Positions 1-12,239 are shown, counted from the first letter of the stretch. The stretch is DNA of 64,000 nucleotides from Anaspis maculata (GCA_949128115.1 OX421961.1:81451277-81515276), one strand, 5' to 3'. Numbers and translations are program-made. The notes: generated by a model not told the origin, from the sequence alone.

Positions 1-440
1 TCATTCTTATTTTCAAGCCATATTTCATAATTGCCCCACCATCTTGGCCGCCATATTGAAATCTCTTATAAGTGGGAGGATTTTCATGAAACTTGAGAGT
101 TACGCTTGTCTCGTACGATCATTCCTATTTTCAAGCTGAGTTTCATAATTCTGCCGCCATCTTGGCCGCCATATTGAAATCTCTTATTAGTGGAACGATT
201 TTCATGAAACTTGGAACTTACCCTTGTCTAGTACAATCATTCTGATTTTCAAGCCGAATTTCATGATTCTGTCGATATTTTGGCCGCCATATTGGAATTT
301 TTTGCCCAAGACGGTGGAACCCTAATTACTTAACATCTTGCGTTCACTAATCCTCCAAAAAGGAAGTGCGCTACTGAGCCTCATGCCCATGAGGCGTATT
401 CGCTTGTTTTCATATTTTTCGATGGTGGTCACTACCCTAT
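1..440 (+). repeat. 117-bp tandem repeat family with conserved tail, copy 1
   Basis: About two and a half head-to-tail units of roughly 117 bp, each reading ATTGAAATCTCTTATTAGTG, then a TTTTCATGAAACTTGGAAC segment, then CATTCTTATTTTCAAGC, then CCATCTTGGCCGCCATATTG. After the last unit comes a tail at about 305-420 that includes GGAAGTGCGCTACTGAGCCT. The same units and tail recur at 38290-39130 in the same orientation, the tail plus one unit recur inverted at 36906-37080, and units without the tail lie inverted at 26205-26530. The fixed association of array and tail suggests one dispersed element containing a short satellite. The left end lies outside the window. Confidence 0.85.
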
Positions 441-689
441 TATGTTATACTTCAATGATTGTTTTCATTTTATTTTTGTGATATAAATCAGGTTCGTGTT
501 TGTGTTGTTTATAGCGTTTTCAAATCACTAGAACCGAACCAGCTCGGCTATAGGTTCTCGAAAATCCTTGCCCAATCAGTGATAGCGATTTTCGAGCTGA
601 ACTGGCTCCGTTCTGGCCGGTCGAAAACGCCATTGGTTTTTTGCTTGAGTTTCTACGTTTTGTCTTTGAAACAATTCAACAAATACCTA
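441..689. other. No recognisable feature
   Basis: AT-rich DNA between the 117-bp family and the first palindrome. A 77-codon open frame crosses it, but it resembles no family I know and I do not consider it a gene. Confidence 0.5.
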
Positions 690-2146
690 TAGTTGCAGCG
701 GTACGCTAGCAAAATGACCCTGATTCTGCATTTTGTGATACTGCAATGAAATTTGGCATATGTCAACTACATAGAATTTCAAGTGATTTGACCCGCAGCA
801 CTCAAAAATTTGTCCATTAGGGGGCGACTGGGGGCCCCTCCAAATTTCAAGATGTCAGTGTTTTTACCATGCACCATTCAGTACCGCCCTATCTATCGTA
901 CAGGACCTGAACAACTTTGTTCTTGACCATCATAACATTTTTCGACATGTCAATTCCATTCTTCTTGCAGAAAAAAATTATTTCTTTGTCTGGTCAACAA
1001 GTCGAGAAATATATATTTTTTTGGACCACAAATAGATTGTTGAGTCGTTTTTGTGTGATCATCGATAAATCCGCATCCCCTTGATTCATTTATGAAAACA
1101 AAAGTTTTGCTGTTCTATTCTTTAACGAAGGGGTGACCTCAACTTATCATTATTTTCAACATTACCAATTTCAATGTTTTATCCCTAAAAATATGATTAT
1201 TATTGTACTAATATATAGCTTGAAGTTTTCTTCAACGGTTTGGATGAAGAAACGGCCTCAGATTCCACCTGGAAGCCGTGCATATTAATTTTTCTGCAAG
1301 GCCGTCAAATTTGGCATTTTTGATTTTCTACCGGGAGCGGCCAAAATGTCAATACACACCACTCCGCCCAAGAGCACCGGTTGCGGTACTTTCGCACCAA
1401 CTCTCATTTCAGTATCACAAAATGCAAAATTGTCAGGCGTGAATATCGTTTTCCGCTAGAGCAAACCGGTGCTCTTGGGCGGAGTGGTGTGTATTGACAT
1501 TTTGGCTGCTCTCGCTAGAAAATCAAAAATGCCAAATTTGACGGCCTTGCAGAAAAATTATTATGTACGGCTTCCAGGTGGAATATGAGACAGGTTCATC
1601 ATCCACATCGTTGAAGAGAACTTCAAGCTGTATGTTAGTATAACAATAATCATACTTACCGAGGTAAAACATTGAAAAAGGTAATGTTGAAAATAATGGT
1701 AAGTTGAAGTCACTCCTTTGTTGAAAAATAGCACTGCAAAAGTTTTCTTTTCATAAATGAATCAAGGGGATGCGGATTCATCGATGATCGCACAAAAACT
1801 ACTCAACAATCTATTGGTGGTCCAAAAAAAATATATTTTTCAATTTGTTGACCAGGCAAAGAAATTATTTTTTTTCTATAAGAAGAATGGAATTGACATG
1901 ACGAAAAATGTTATGATGGTCAAGAACAAAGTTGTTTAGGTTCTGTACGGTAGATAGGGCGGTACTGAATGGCGCATGGGAAAAATTCAGACATTTTGAA
2001 ATTTTGAGGGGCCCCCAGTCGCCCCCTAATGGACCAATTTTTGAGTGCTGCGGGTCAAATCACTTGAAATTTTATGTAGCTTGCATATGCCAAATTTCAT
2101 TGCAGTATCACAAAATGCAGAATCAAAAAGCGTACCGCTGCAACTA
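690..2146. mobile_element. Fold-back element, ~700-bp arms
   Basis: The left arm (about 690-1382) is the reverse complement of the right arm (about 1464-2146), with a loop of about 80 bp. The ends read TAGTTGCAGCGGTACGCT and its complement. Internal landmarks pair in mirror order: GGGGGCGACTGGGGGCCCCT near 820 with its complement near 2005, and the ACTCCGCCCAAGAGCACCGG block on both sides of the loop. The loop carries a third copy of CAGTATCACAAAATGCA, also present in both arms. Flanks CTA on both sides could be a 3-bp target duplication but are too short to be sure. No protein coding capacity is visible. It is probably a non-autonomous DNA transposon. Confidence 0.9.
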
Positions 2147-2454
2147 CTAACGTTTCCAACATGTATGTAGTTAACTATTCCGAAACAAAATGAGTTGCAA
2201 TTTGTAATGAACAACATTAATGAAATCATAACCACTAACCAATAATTAGAAAATGAATAACAGAGAATAACATGAATATAAGATTCAAGAACCAAGAATC
2301 ATTCTACGAAACAAAAGTACAACCATCTTAGCTTTCTCTTTGTAGGACTCATCCAGTTCCAGGTAATTATTATTCATTATATTATTTCACAATTAATAGA
2401 TGTAAACACCAATGCACAAAAGACGGCAGTTTATCTTTTGAATCCGATTTGTTG
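2147..2454. other. Spacer between two palindromes
   Basis: AT-rich sequence with no gene, RNA or repeat that I can recognise. Confidence 0.5.
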
Positions 2455-4695
2455 CCGGTCAGCCAATAACATTTTTAGTGGAGTCGGCACGTTCGGAAAA
2501 AGTCCTGTTCACTGCATTTTTGAGTAATGCAATGCCCTTTGGCACACATGTCTTTGGAACCAGTCTGAACAATTCTGTCCATCGCCGTAAGCAAAATTTT
2601 AGTTCAGATCCTGTATACAGGGTGAAGAAGGAAAACAATTGAAAAAAATTGCATCTTTTGAACGGACAAAGGTAGAATATTGCAGGGCATGTCATATGAT
2701 GCGCAATTTGATGGTTGTTGAGGTACACCAAACCATTTTGAAACATCAACTACCGTTTTTGAGATATTCCAAAAAAACTGAGATCTGTCAAAAAAAACAT
2801 TATTTTCATTATATCGCTTATTTTTGAAGATATCGGAATGAAATTTGGTATACTTGCCTTACAAAAGACGTCATAAATGGATAACAGTTGAAGTTAATTT
2901 CTAGGCCTACTATTTTCCTAAATAAGACAGTCGACTTTTCTGGAGAGGAGCCGCCATCTTGTTTTGTGAATATCAAGCTGATGACCGAAAAAATGACTGA
3001 CAGTCATTGGGCTAATATCATGCCATTACTCTATCATGTGAAAGATCACCTTGGAGGGACCATCATACCATTTTTGCTGAAAGAAAGATGATGCACGGAT
3101 TTTATCGGATTCCTCAGAACTAGAGGATCTACTGCTAGCCATCGAGCCATTGCAAGTAATTGAACACCGCGTTTATGACCCTTGATCATTCTTCAGGTTG
3201 TCTACCAAGATTCATAGCCATAAGTTCAGCGGTTCAGTTTTAGCAGCTATTAAAATAAAATTGTGTCAATTTTTCATGAAAAAAACAGAAAATCACGAGG
3301 TCTCTGGGTCATTTCTTAGGTCATTGGAAAAAGCTCCTCCATGGAATTCTGATAAATTTATGCTAAATTATTAGAAAAAAGTGCATTCTTCAGGATAGGT
3401 TTTGAAAAATTGGCACAGGATGTACTCATGTAATGTAGGGAGAACATGAAAGACTATCTTGCAGTAGGTAGAGAGCGAACAAATTGTGTGGTAGGGCAAC
3501 ACTAATAATGGATAGAACCTTATAAATTTTGATGCCGCAATGTATTTTAGAATAATTTCTATTCAGATTCCTTCTTCAACTTTGGGAAATGTTGGCATGC
3601 GATCTATGCAGATGGCATCACAGGGTGATAAGAAATTGAAAAAATCATCCCTTCATCTAAATAGGCTGGAGGCATGAAAATCGCCAAAATGATCCATAAT
3701 TTAACGCTTTAACAAGACAAAAGAAACCGTTTTGAACAATTTTCAGCCGTTTCTTCAAACCTATGCTATAGAATGCACTTTTTTCTGATAATACAGCATA
3801 AATTTATCAACATTCCGTGAAGGATATATTTCCAATGACCTAAAAATTGACCCAGAGACCTCGTAATTTTCTGTTTTTTTTCACGAAAAGGCAACACTTC
3901 TTAATTCAAACAGCTGCTAAAATCAAACCGCTGCATTTATGGCTATGAATCTTGGTGAGCAACCTGAGAAATGATCAGGGGTCATAATTGCGGTGTTAAA
4001 TTACTTGCAATGGCTCGATGGCTGGAAGTAGGTCCTCTAGTTCTGAGGAACCCGATAAAATCAGTGCGTCATGTTTCTTTCAGCAAAAATGGTATGATGG
4101 TTCATCCAAGGTGATCTTTCACAATATAGAGTAATGGCATGATACTAGCCTAATGACCATCAGTCATTTTTTCGGTCATCAGCTTGATATTAACAAAACA
4201 AGATGGCGGCTCCCCCCCAAAAAAGTTGACTGTCTTATTTAGGAAAATAGTAGGCCTAGAAAATAGCTGCAGCTGTTATTCATTCATGACGTCCTTTATA
4301 AAGCAAATACAAAATTTCATTCCGATATCTTCAGAAATAAGCGATATAATGAAGATAATGTTTTCTTTGACAGATCTCAGTTTTCTTTAAATATCTCGAA
4401 AACGGTTAGTAATGTATCAAAATGGTTTAGTGTACCTCAACAACCATCAAATTGCGCATCATATGACATGCCCTGCAATACTCTAACTTTGTCCGTTCAA
4501 AAGATGCAATTTTTTAAAATTGTTTTTCTTCTTTACCTTGTATACAGGATCTGAACTAAAATTTCGCTTGCGGCGATGGACAAAATTGTTCAAACAGGTT
4601 CTAAGAACATGTGTGCCAAAAGACATTGCATTACTCAAAAATGCAGCGTATAATACTGTACCGACCCCACTATTTAGCACAGTATGGCGGCCAGC
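2455..4695. mobile_element. Fold-back element, ~1-kb arms
   Basis: Left arm about 2455-3420 pairs with right arm about 3735-4695 around a loop of about 300 bp. Mirror landmarks include GGATCTGAACTAAAATTT near 4549 with its complement near 2598, CATATGATGCGCAATTTGATG near 2693 with its complement near 4450, and GCCGCCATCTTG near 2950 with CAAGATGGCGGC near 4199. A TATACAGGGTG motif sits at about 2615, and its degenerate partner lies near 4537. Short open frames in the two arms are translations of the same repeated DNA (see findings) and are not annotated as genes. Confidence 0.9.
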
Positions 4696-4734
4696 CGAGT
4701 TTTATTAGCTATCCAGCTCTATATTCAGAAATCC

Positions 4735-5830
4735 GTGGTTTCCTATGATTTTTGATCTTACGAGCAATGGGGAAAATAATTCTACAAAATCTAAACGGTC
4801 TAAACCAATGACTTTGGGCGTTATTGAGGGTGTGGAGGGTCGAAAGAGAGAAAACAGTGAAATTCTGGACCCTACAGTTCATCTAGAAATTGATCCGGTC
4901 GAATGACGAAATGATAATGAAACCAATCTGGATAAGGATCGAGTCCTTCATTTCTCGATCATCCCTACCCCTCACCCACCTACCATGATACCTATAGGTA
5001 CCTACAACCATAATGGGAGTTCGGGGGTTGTAATCGATATTCTGAGAACTCACGGATAATATTTATATTGCAGATTCTCGAGAAGCTCTCCACAGTTCTG
5101 TCTCTGTGTGCGTCCATCATATAGCTAAAAAAAATAGACCAGACTCCCACTATCTTTTTTTTTAAATAAATATGAACCCTCGATCCTGCTTTTGATCATT
5201 GGTTGATTTGATGAGATTCCAAAGATAGATCGATACTGGGAGTCAAACTCAATTTTTTCAAATCTGAATCTTGAGTTCTGTTCTATGAATTCAAAGTTTA
5301 GGAAGTTTCTTCCGTTTTCTAGATTGGGACCCCCGTCCTCTCAGTAACCACCCCAGTTTATCGATTCAGGGCTTTTTAAATTATTCCTTTAATCGAAAAC
5401 TCTGGAATGTTACTTCTTATACTCAATTGCAACCCTCCACCTCTAATAACTAGGTAACTACTCCAATTCACAACTTGGATGTTTTAATTTTCTCTTTCAT
5501 GATCACAACCTTATTTTAATCCATTTTCATGAAATTCAAAAGTTTTGAGACAATTTCTAATTTGAACTAGGACATGGTTATAGGCAGATATCATGGTGGG
5601 TGGGTAGGAGGTAGGGGTGGTCGAGAAATGAAGAACTTATTCAAATTGGTTTTATCATCATTTTGTCATTCGACCATATCAATTTCTAGATGAACTGGAA
5701 ATTCCCGAATTTCACTGTTTTCTCGATGTCGACGCTTCACCCCCTCCATAACACGCGAATTTATTGGTTTAAATTCTTTAGAATTATTTACCCATTGCTC
5801 GTCCAATCATATATCATGGGAATCAGAAGT
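4735..5830. mobile_element. Palindromic repeat with ~250-bp arms
   Basis: Left arm about 4735-5000 is mirrored by about 5590-5830. The clearest stretch is CCTACCCCTCACCCACCTACC near 4967 against its complement near 5600. About 590 bp of unpaired AT-rich sequence lies between. The right arm runs directly into a tandem array of ~128-bp units, so the boundary on that side is uncertain. Confidence 0.8.
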
Positions 5831-6180
5831 TCCGGAATTTTACTCCATTTCTTCGATTTTGACCCCCAACCCCCTTGAAAACCGTCCCCACTCAATTGAT
5901 TAGAATGTCTCAAAATTAATTTTCCATTATTCTTTTGCTCAGCTTTTATGAGAATTAAATGTTCCGGAATTTTATTTTATTTTCTCGACTTTGACCCCCA
6001 TCCCCCTCGGTTACCACCCTGATTTATAAGCTAGATTTTTTTTCGTGATTTTTCTCATGATCACAGCCTCGATATGAGCCCGTTTCATGAATTTCAAATG
6101 TTTTGAAACAATTCTCAATTTGGACCTTATTAGGAGTGTTGTAGGGGAAAAACTGTTCATAGGAGGGGTCCAATTTTTCA
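5690..6180 (+). repeat. ~128-bp tandem units
   Basis: Three diverged units start near 5690, 5818 and 5947, each carrying GAATTT, then TTTCTCGA or TTTCTTCGA, then GACCCCCA-like and CCCCCTC-like blocks. A further segment (TCATGATCACAGCCT, then TGAATTTCAAATGTTTTGA) at 6053-6130 repeats one at about 5500-5575. The array is continuous with the right arm of the preceding palindrome and probably belongs to the same element. The rest, up to 6347, shows nothing else. Confidence 0.65.
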
Positions 6181-6355
6181 GGAAAATATTTCTCAAATCA
6201 AGGTCGTCAACATATTGAAAATTCAGCCAAATTCACCAAAATCACTTTTTCATGGAAAACGTGCGGAGACCTTCCCACCGCGCGAAGCATACCGCGGTTC
6301 ATCAACGGAACTTATTTTAGCGGCATGAATGCGGCTCTTCTAGTCGTAAACACAC

Positions 6356-6799
6356 TAGGGATGTCCAAATGTTGTCGATGAATCGATTCAAGCTAATCGA
6401 ATCGAATCGTAATCAATAGTTTGATTCGATTAAAAAATCGTATGAAATGAATCGATGCATCGAAAAGAACCGATCTTAGTGCATTCAGTTCGGTGGGGCA
6501 ACATATTTAGGTTTGTGGTGTTAATAGATGATGCCCCTGGCGAAAAAATTTCAGAATAATAATAATGTTGACAATAATAAATGATTATTAATCAATAATC
6601 GACACAAATGACCAAAAAACTGAACGGCTTTTCGACATTAACGAGTGTTGTCCCGTTCATAATAATCGAAACAACAATCACATTAGTTTGAATCGATTCA
6701 CTAAATAATCGTATACAGTTGAATCGATTCAACTTTTCAGATGCATCGTTTCCATTGAATCGATTCAAGTATGAATCGAATTGAAGTTGGACATCCCTA
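6356..6799. mobile_element. hAT-type MITE, 444 bp, TSD AAACACAC
   Basis: The element begins TAGGGATGTCCAA and ends with the exact complement TTGGACATCCCTA. It is flanked by perfect 8-bp duplications AAACACAC (6348-6355 and 6800-6807). An 8-bp TSD together with a TAGGG start is diagnostic of the hAT superfamily in practice. The interior is built of many variants of AATCGATTCA and AATCGAATCGA. There is no transposase frame, so it must have been mobilised in trans. Confidence 0.92.
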
Positions 6800-6807
6800 A
6801 AACACAC

Positions 6808-7330
6808 CCGTAACACAACATCATAATGAGCATGAAAATGTCCGTTTTGAAGATGGCCAAATTTTTCACATATTGCACAAAACGAGGCACAAAATAAGAT
6901 GTTATGCTGTTCATGCAATGAATCAATGTTGCAAACACCAAAATGCGGTCACATTTTTTCAAATGCTAATCAAATCAGTGGCAGGATACAATCCCAATCC
7001 CAAATTGTGGTTGCAATGTTGAGCTGCAATTACGGACTGGCGCCACATGTACCCATCCGCTTGTAGTCAAAATGGATGAAATAATCATTGTGCAATAAAA
7101 ATGATTATTATTATTTAATCACAACCTGCCCGCACTTGTGCACAAAAATATAAATAATCACCCAGTTTATAATTTATTACGCGTGCATGGTGCGTGGGCG
7201 GCTCTCGGAATGCCTCTGGGATTGATTAATAGATCGTTTAAAACGATGAAACCTGAAATTAATATATACACACTGTATAATAAGTGTAGGTACCTACGTT
7301 AAAACCTATCTGAATTTTGTCGAGGAAGTT
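6808..7330. other. No recognisable feature
   Basis: Mixed AT-rich DNA after the hAT-type MITE, with short ATT-rich tracts near 7080-7170. No conserved coding frame, RNA gene or repeat family is seen. Confidence 0.5.
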
Positions 7331-7593
7331 GATTATACCAGGTGATTCAGAAGTGTCGGATCAAAACAATAAACTCTATTAAAGGATCTTCCCTGGAACC
7401 GCACAAAATTTCGAATTCTTTTTTTGGAACCTATAAAGGGTATGCACCCCCCTCTTGTTTAGTAATTAGAAGAATGTAGTGAACTACTGCTGGTGACGAG
7501 ATAGAAATATCAACTACTGAATGTGGATTGAATTTCTGTTTCCTACAGGGAAAGTCAGACACTTCGAAAAAAAAATCCACAAATGCTTCCAAG
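7331..7593. other. Degenerate end of a TACAGGGTG-type repeat
   Basis: The segment CAGGTGATTCAGAAGTGTC at about 7340 matches, inverted, GACACTTTTGAATCACCCTG at about 10910, so this is probably a decayed end of the same repeat type. The rest of the stretch, including CCTATAAAGGGTATGCACCC, is unrecognised. Confidence 0.4.
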
Positions 7594-8066
7594 GCCAGTC
7601 AAATTAGAACAAATTTTTCCGTTTGAGGGAAAAAAAAAACTGTTGGAGTTTTGAAAATTTGACAGTAATGTCCGGTAAGGCGTACTGTTGAACATACTAA
7701 AAGTCCCCAACTCTACCTATTGAGGTCGAGCCGCCATCTTGGAAAAATGGTCCTTCGATCCAGTGTTCTGCTTATATTCCTCTAATCATCAGAGATATTC
7801 AATTAAGTTTCATAAAAAATCAAGGCAATAAAATAGTCTACAAAAATTGTTCCATACCGATCCCCATGATCTTGATAAACTTGATCGATGGACCATTTTT
7901 CCAAGATGGCGGCTCAAGCGCAATAAGTAGAGGCGGGGACTTTTAGTAGGTTTATAAGTATACCTTAGCGAACATTCCCGTCAAATTTCTGAAACTCCGA
8001 CCGTTACTTCTCTCTACTTTTCCCTATTTGACTGACTGAAATTTGTCAAGTCAAGGTTGAGGACTA

Positions 8067-8988
8067 CGAGGGTCGTTTGATAAGTCTTTAGAATGGACAT
8101 GAAGAAACATTTTTTTGGGTCAAAATTAGTTTTATTTCTCAACATAGTCTCATTTTAGCTCTATACACTTGGTCCAACGATGTTCAAGTCTTTTCATTCC
8201 TTCGCTATGGTATGATTTTTGAGACCCTTAAAATATCCGTTTTTGGCGTCGATTTCTTCATAATTCGATGTGAATTTCTTTCCACCGAGCCAAGTTTTCA
8301 GTATTGGAAGTAGGGAAAAGTCACATGGGGCTAAATCTAGAGAATACGATGGGTGGGGAACAAATTCGAAGTTTAATTCGTGTATTTTGGCCATTGCAAC
8401 GGAATGTCCATTCGAGTGCGCTTTTGGTCGATTTTCAGCAATCGCGGCACCCATCGCGCCGATAGCTTCTTCTTTTGCAAATGTTCGTGCAGATGTTGAA
8501 TACACGTTCAGTTGAGATGCCCACAGCTTTAGCAATCTCGCGCACCTTCACTTTACGGTCGTCTAACACAATACCATGGATTTTCTGGACCATTTCTGCT
8601 GTTGTGACCTTATTTGGCCTTCCAGATCGTGGTTCATCAGTCGGGCTCGTACGACCTCGGTTAAATTTTTTGTACCAATTGAGACAGTTGAGTTCGATGG
8701 AGCAGATTCCCCTAAAGTCCTCGTAAAGTCTTCAATCATTTGTAAAGACTTGAGGCCTTTCAAAAAATAGTATTTGATTACAGAGCGAATCTCATTTTTC
8801 TCCATTTTCGCAAAATACCAGGAGTCGTGTATCTCAAATGGGCCCCAAAGATGAACTATTTGACGTATGTATATGTCTAAAATTTTATATTTAGGCAATC
8901 TAAGCTTGCTAGATTTCAGTAAAAATAGGAACTCCGCCCTAGTACCGCTATTTCAGTGTTATTCTAAGGATATGTCAAACGACCCTCG
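8067..8988 (-). mobile_element. mariner element, internally deleted, 922 bp
   Basis: The TIRs start CGAGGGTCGTTTGA and are flanked by TA on both sides (8065-8066 and 8989-8990), the target duplication of Tc1/mariner elements. The transposase remnant reads on the minus strand. At 922 bp it is well short of the usual ~1.3 kb because the central part of the gene is missing. It lies inside the 7.6-9.9 kb palindrome and is therefore younger than that palindrome. Confidence 0.93.
8132..8805 (-). pseudogene. mariner transposase remnant
   Basis: The family cuts and pastes its own DNA at TA sites using a DD34D catalytic triad. A start methionine at 8805-8803 begins MEKNEIRSVIKYYFLKG, typical of the mariner N-terminal helix-turn-helix region. 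Around 8575-8490 another frame reads LDDRKVKVREIAKAVGISTE, the second DNA-binding motif. At about 8420-8240 a third frame gives KIHELNFEFVPHPSYSLDLA, followed by PCDF with the last catalytic Asp, then WLGGKKFTSN. Around 8175-8150 a tail reads HRWTKCIELK and then a stop. The frame shifts at least twice, and the region that should hold the first catalytic Asp is deleted. The second Asp is not recognisable. It is dead as an enzyme. Confidence 0.93.
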
Positions 8989-8990
8989 TA

Positions 8991-9680
8991 ATAACTTCCA
9001 AATAAATCAATCAATTTTGTTCTTTTTTTCGGCAATGCAAAGGCTGTATTTTTGGCACCAGGTATACTCCACTACTTCCATTTTGTATCGTTACTTTTTG
9101 TTATACAGGGTGGATTTTAACATTTTGATTGATTCTTTTGTACTATTTTGGAAAAGCCACATCAATATGGGGCTCATACAGTTGAATAACCTTTGGACCT
9201 CCTGTATATCCTTTGCTGATGTCTTTTGTTTCGAAATTTTTCTTTCAGAACCAATCGACAACACTTTTTGGACTCAGCTATTATTCTTTTAGCTTAATTC
9301 ATATCGAGCATTCCAGAAGCTCCTGAAGTCACAATACTGATGAAATCTTGTCTCACAATATGTAAATATCAAAACTGATTGATATTCAATTGAAACCTTC
9401 AATCCGCCCTGTTGAAAATGTCAAACTCAAAAACCAAATTTTTGCTTAATGTGAAAAAAAAATGAAAAAATATTTTCGCAATTTTTTATTTTCATCATAA
9501 CTGTCACGTTTAGCTTTGATGTAGACTGCCAAAATCTTCACAAATTTTGAAGACAATATCCCTAGTCATAGGCAAAAAATCGCTAATTTTTTTTTGTTGA
9601 AAAAATTTCATTAATATCAACAGATACGAGAAAAAAATCGGTATGAAACAATTTATGTGGATATTTGTATATCTTTGATT
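8991..9680. other. Unpaired interior of the fold-back
   Basis: AT-rich DNA between mariner and the right arm. It holds a TTATACAGGGTGGATTTTAA motif at about 9101-9120, the same short sequence found at ends of other palindromes in the window, but I see no mirror partner for it here. A 141-codon open frame at 8867-9292 runs across the mariner end and has no recognisable domain. Confidence 0.5.
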
Positions 9681-9887
9681 TTCAATGAAACTCAATTAAA
9701 TATCATTGATGATTAGCGCAATATAAGCAGAAAACTGGATCGAAGGACCATTTTTCCAAGATGGCGGCTCGAGCTCAATAGGTAGAGTTACTTTTAGTAT
9801 GTTTATCAGTACACCTTACCGGACATTACTGTCAAATTTCCAAAACTCCAACAGTTTTTTCCCTCCAGCTTTTCTTATTTGACTGGC

Positions 9888-10102
9888 CTATTGGTCCCTC
9901 AGCCGATGTAAAGCAGATCACACAGTTTTGAACTGAGAAGGTTTTTTTTAAGGTGATTTTTTTTTCAAATCAGATTTTTTATTCATGCTCATTAGTTCAT
10001 ATTTTTTTCATGGTTCTGCCACAAACAGTTAAATCGCATCTTTTGAAATAATGAAACTAGAAGAATTCTAAAAACCACCCCTTGACTCTTCATCAACTAC
10101 TT
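9888..10102. other. Spacer, nothing recognised
   Basis: AT-rich sequence with T-runs and no coding or repeat signal that I can support. Confidence 0.5.
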
Positions 10103-10894
10103 CATACAGGGTGGCCCAACGAAAACACATCAGAGGGGTTTTTGTGTATTTCACCTCATTTTTTTGAAAAAAGCTTGGACAGGTCGATTTTTATATCGAG
10201 GGGACATCTGAAACATACATTGGCGAATTTCTATCTCAAGCCCCTCACCCACCCCAACTTCAAAATTTCAAACGGCACTACCCACCTTGCGATACATCAA
10301 ATTTAATAAAATTAGATTCTTTTTCTGAAAACATGTTTTTGAAGTTTTTAATCCCACCCCCGTTCTTCCTAAAATTCTCTGTTTCATTTTATATTCTCAA
10401 CCCCACAATTTTCTTCAGTTTAGTCAGCGTCATCCCAGATAGCATCAAAGAAGAAAATTTTCGGTGAGAAAAGTGCTACCCAAATTCACACCTTTGCTTT
10501 GCTTTCCCCCACCCCAACTTCAAAATTCAAAACAAAATTCTTCCTCGATGCTGTGCAGGATGATGTTGACTGCAATGGAGAAAATTGAGAGGTCAAGAAT
10601 ATGGAATTGAAGAATTTTAGGAAAATAGGAGGTGGGGTTGAAAATTTTAAATATATTTTTCCAGAAAGAGAATTTGACTCTCTTCAATTGATGTATCACA
10701 AAGTACGTAGTGTCATTTGAAATTTCAACATTGGGGCGGGTGGGGTGTAAGGGGGCTGAAGATATAAATTCGCCAATGTATATTTTTCCGATGTCCCCCT
10801 CGGTATAAAAATCGACCTGTCCGAGTTTTCTTCTAAAACATGAGATGGAATACCCAAAAACCCATCTGTTGTGTTTTCGTTGCCCACCTGTATA
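10103..10894. mobile_element. Fold-back element starting ATACAGGGTGG
   Basis: Left arm about 10103-10462 pairs with right arm about 10535-10894. The left end reads ATACAGGGTGGCCCAACG and the right end is its slightly altered complement. Mirror landmarks are TTTTATATCGAGGGGACATC near 10190 with its complement near 10790, and CATTGGCGAATT near 10218 with its complement near 10770. The loop again contains CCCACCCCAACTTCAAAATT. Family members: a long partial copy at 63485-64000 and an end-only copy at 41513-41715. Just outside, at 10905-10932, lies the end of another repeat, ACAGGGTGATTCAAAAGTGT read on the minus strand. Confidence 0.9.
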
Positions 10895-11550
10895 TTGGTT
10901 TGGTCCGCGACACTTTTGAATCACCCTGTAGACAACTTTATCAAAAAGAATAAAGCGAATCTCATCACAAGCATTCAAATAGATCAATGCGGACCTAGCA
11001 ACGTGACACGTGGGCAGCCGGCCTACCGTAACAACCGTCCATAGCTGTTTTTTGTTGATCTCTGAAATTTTGCATTCGAATTTTGCAGCGACAGTTTCGC
11101 ACTATCAATTGAGTCGTATTCGCCTCGAAAACAAGCTCCTTGGTGTAGTTGGAATGCTTGCTGAATCCAAGACGCGCCGTGTGTCGCATAGCACGTAAAA
11201 TACGAACGATGGTGCCGACCCCATGCGATGTTGGTGGTCGTTTGAAATCCCTACCCTGTGTTGAAACACACAGGGGTTCGGCGAAATTTCCGGTGTAGTG
11301 GAGGAAAGCATTCACCGGCGTCGGTGTTAGGCCTCGTTGCGAAAATCGGCCAACGTTAAATAAACGAGAAAAAAACAACAGTATCTCATGTTTGTTATCT
11401 GTTCCGTGTAAATACGAAAATAAGTGTGTTCACGTTTGACATTTCAAGTCACTACGACGCGATGATACACTTGGCAGCTGAGTAGGGAATCGGCAAGTGT
11501 TATTTATCATTATAATCGCGACGAAAACCTGCACCAACTGCATTATGCTG

Positions 11551-11725
11551 GAGCGGTGATGGCCGAGTGATATAGGTGATGGCAAGCCAATCCACTCGCG
11601 CTGCGCTGTGTGGGTTCGAATCGCGCTTCATCCATGGATATTTTGTGCTGTTCCCGAGGTTGCACGGTGGAGCAGCTAAAGGCCGAATGTCGCCTCGTAA
11701 AATAAGTCAATTAAAAAAATAATTC
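11551..11725 (+). repeat. tRNA-derived SINE
   Basis: An A box TGGCCGAGTGA at 11560-11570 and a B box GGTTCGAATC at 11613-11622 lie 53 bp apart. The wide spacing is like tRNA-Leu or tRNA-Ser with a long variable arm. The internal pol III promoter is followed by an unrelated body and an AT-rich tail (AATTAAAAAAATAATTCAAA). The acceptor arms do not pair, so it is a SINE and not a working tRNA. Confidence 0.8.
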
Positions 11726-12239
11726 AAATAATTCAAATGTAAGGTGTTTGAATTTTCTTCCACGACACCTAGTAAATTATGGAGTGTAGATATTTTCAAG
11801 AGATAAATTTGAAAATTCCAGAAAAAACTTAAAGAATCAGTTTCAATTTTTGAAATTATCTCAGGGATAAGGCGGCTATAGTGGGGCAAGCTTAATTTCA
11901 ACTGGGACATCCTGTGCACAGAAAATTGAGCACCTGCCATGATTGTTGTGGTGTAGTAGGTAACCCATAATAACCATCAGTCTTAAAATATGTAGTTGGA
12001 TAACAGGTTACTCAAATAATGATTGTGATGTTATGCACTTTGCAATCCCTACGTATGCACGACGTTAGGCAACGTGAAACGTCAAGTTTTCCTTGTAAAG
12101 CCGCATCGATTTAAGTTTTTTTTTGCCCTGAATTAACTGAGTACCTACTTGGTTATTAGCAGGTTTTTTCCGTGGGGGTTTTTCAGTAACGATAACAATG
12201 ATGATAACAACAAAGTCTTGTAGATTGACATTATTGGAT

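Larger units (their letters stand above)
7594..9887. mobile_element. Fold-back element interrupted by mariner
   Basis: The left arm at about 7594-7825 pairs with the right arm at about 9680-9887, including GCCGCCATCTTGGAAAAATG near 7731 and its complement near 9745. A second inverted copy of the outer part lies at about 7885-8040, so one arm sequence is present three times: once forward and twice reversed. A mariner element sits between the two reversed copies. The spacing suggests that the 7885-8040 copy belongs to a nested or partly duplicated relative. Confidence 0.75.

Noticed and set aside
2026..2295. 89-codon minus-strand frame
   Set aside because: More than a third lies in a fold-back arm and the rest is AT-rich spacer. 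No domain.
10520..10987. 155-codon minus-strand open frame
   Set aside because: It runs straight through the right arm, loop and outer flank of a fold-back element. The related copies at 10103 and 63485 do not keep the frame open.
10995..11378. 127-codon minus-strand open frame
   Set aside because: No recognisable domain, and it ends inside the terminal inverted repeat of the enclosing element. Noted under that element only.
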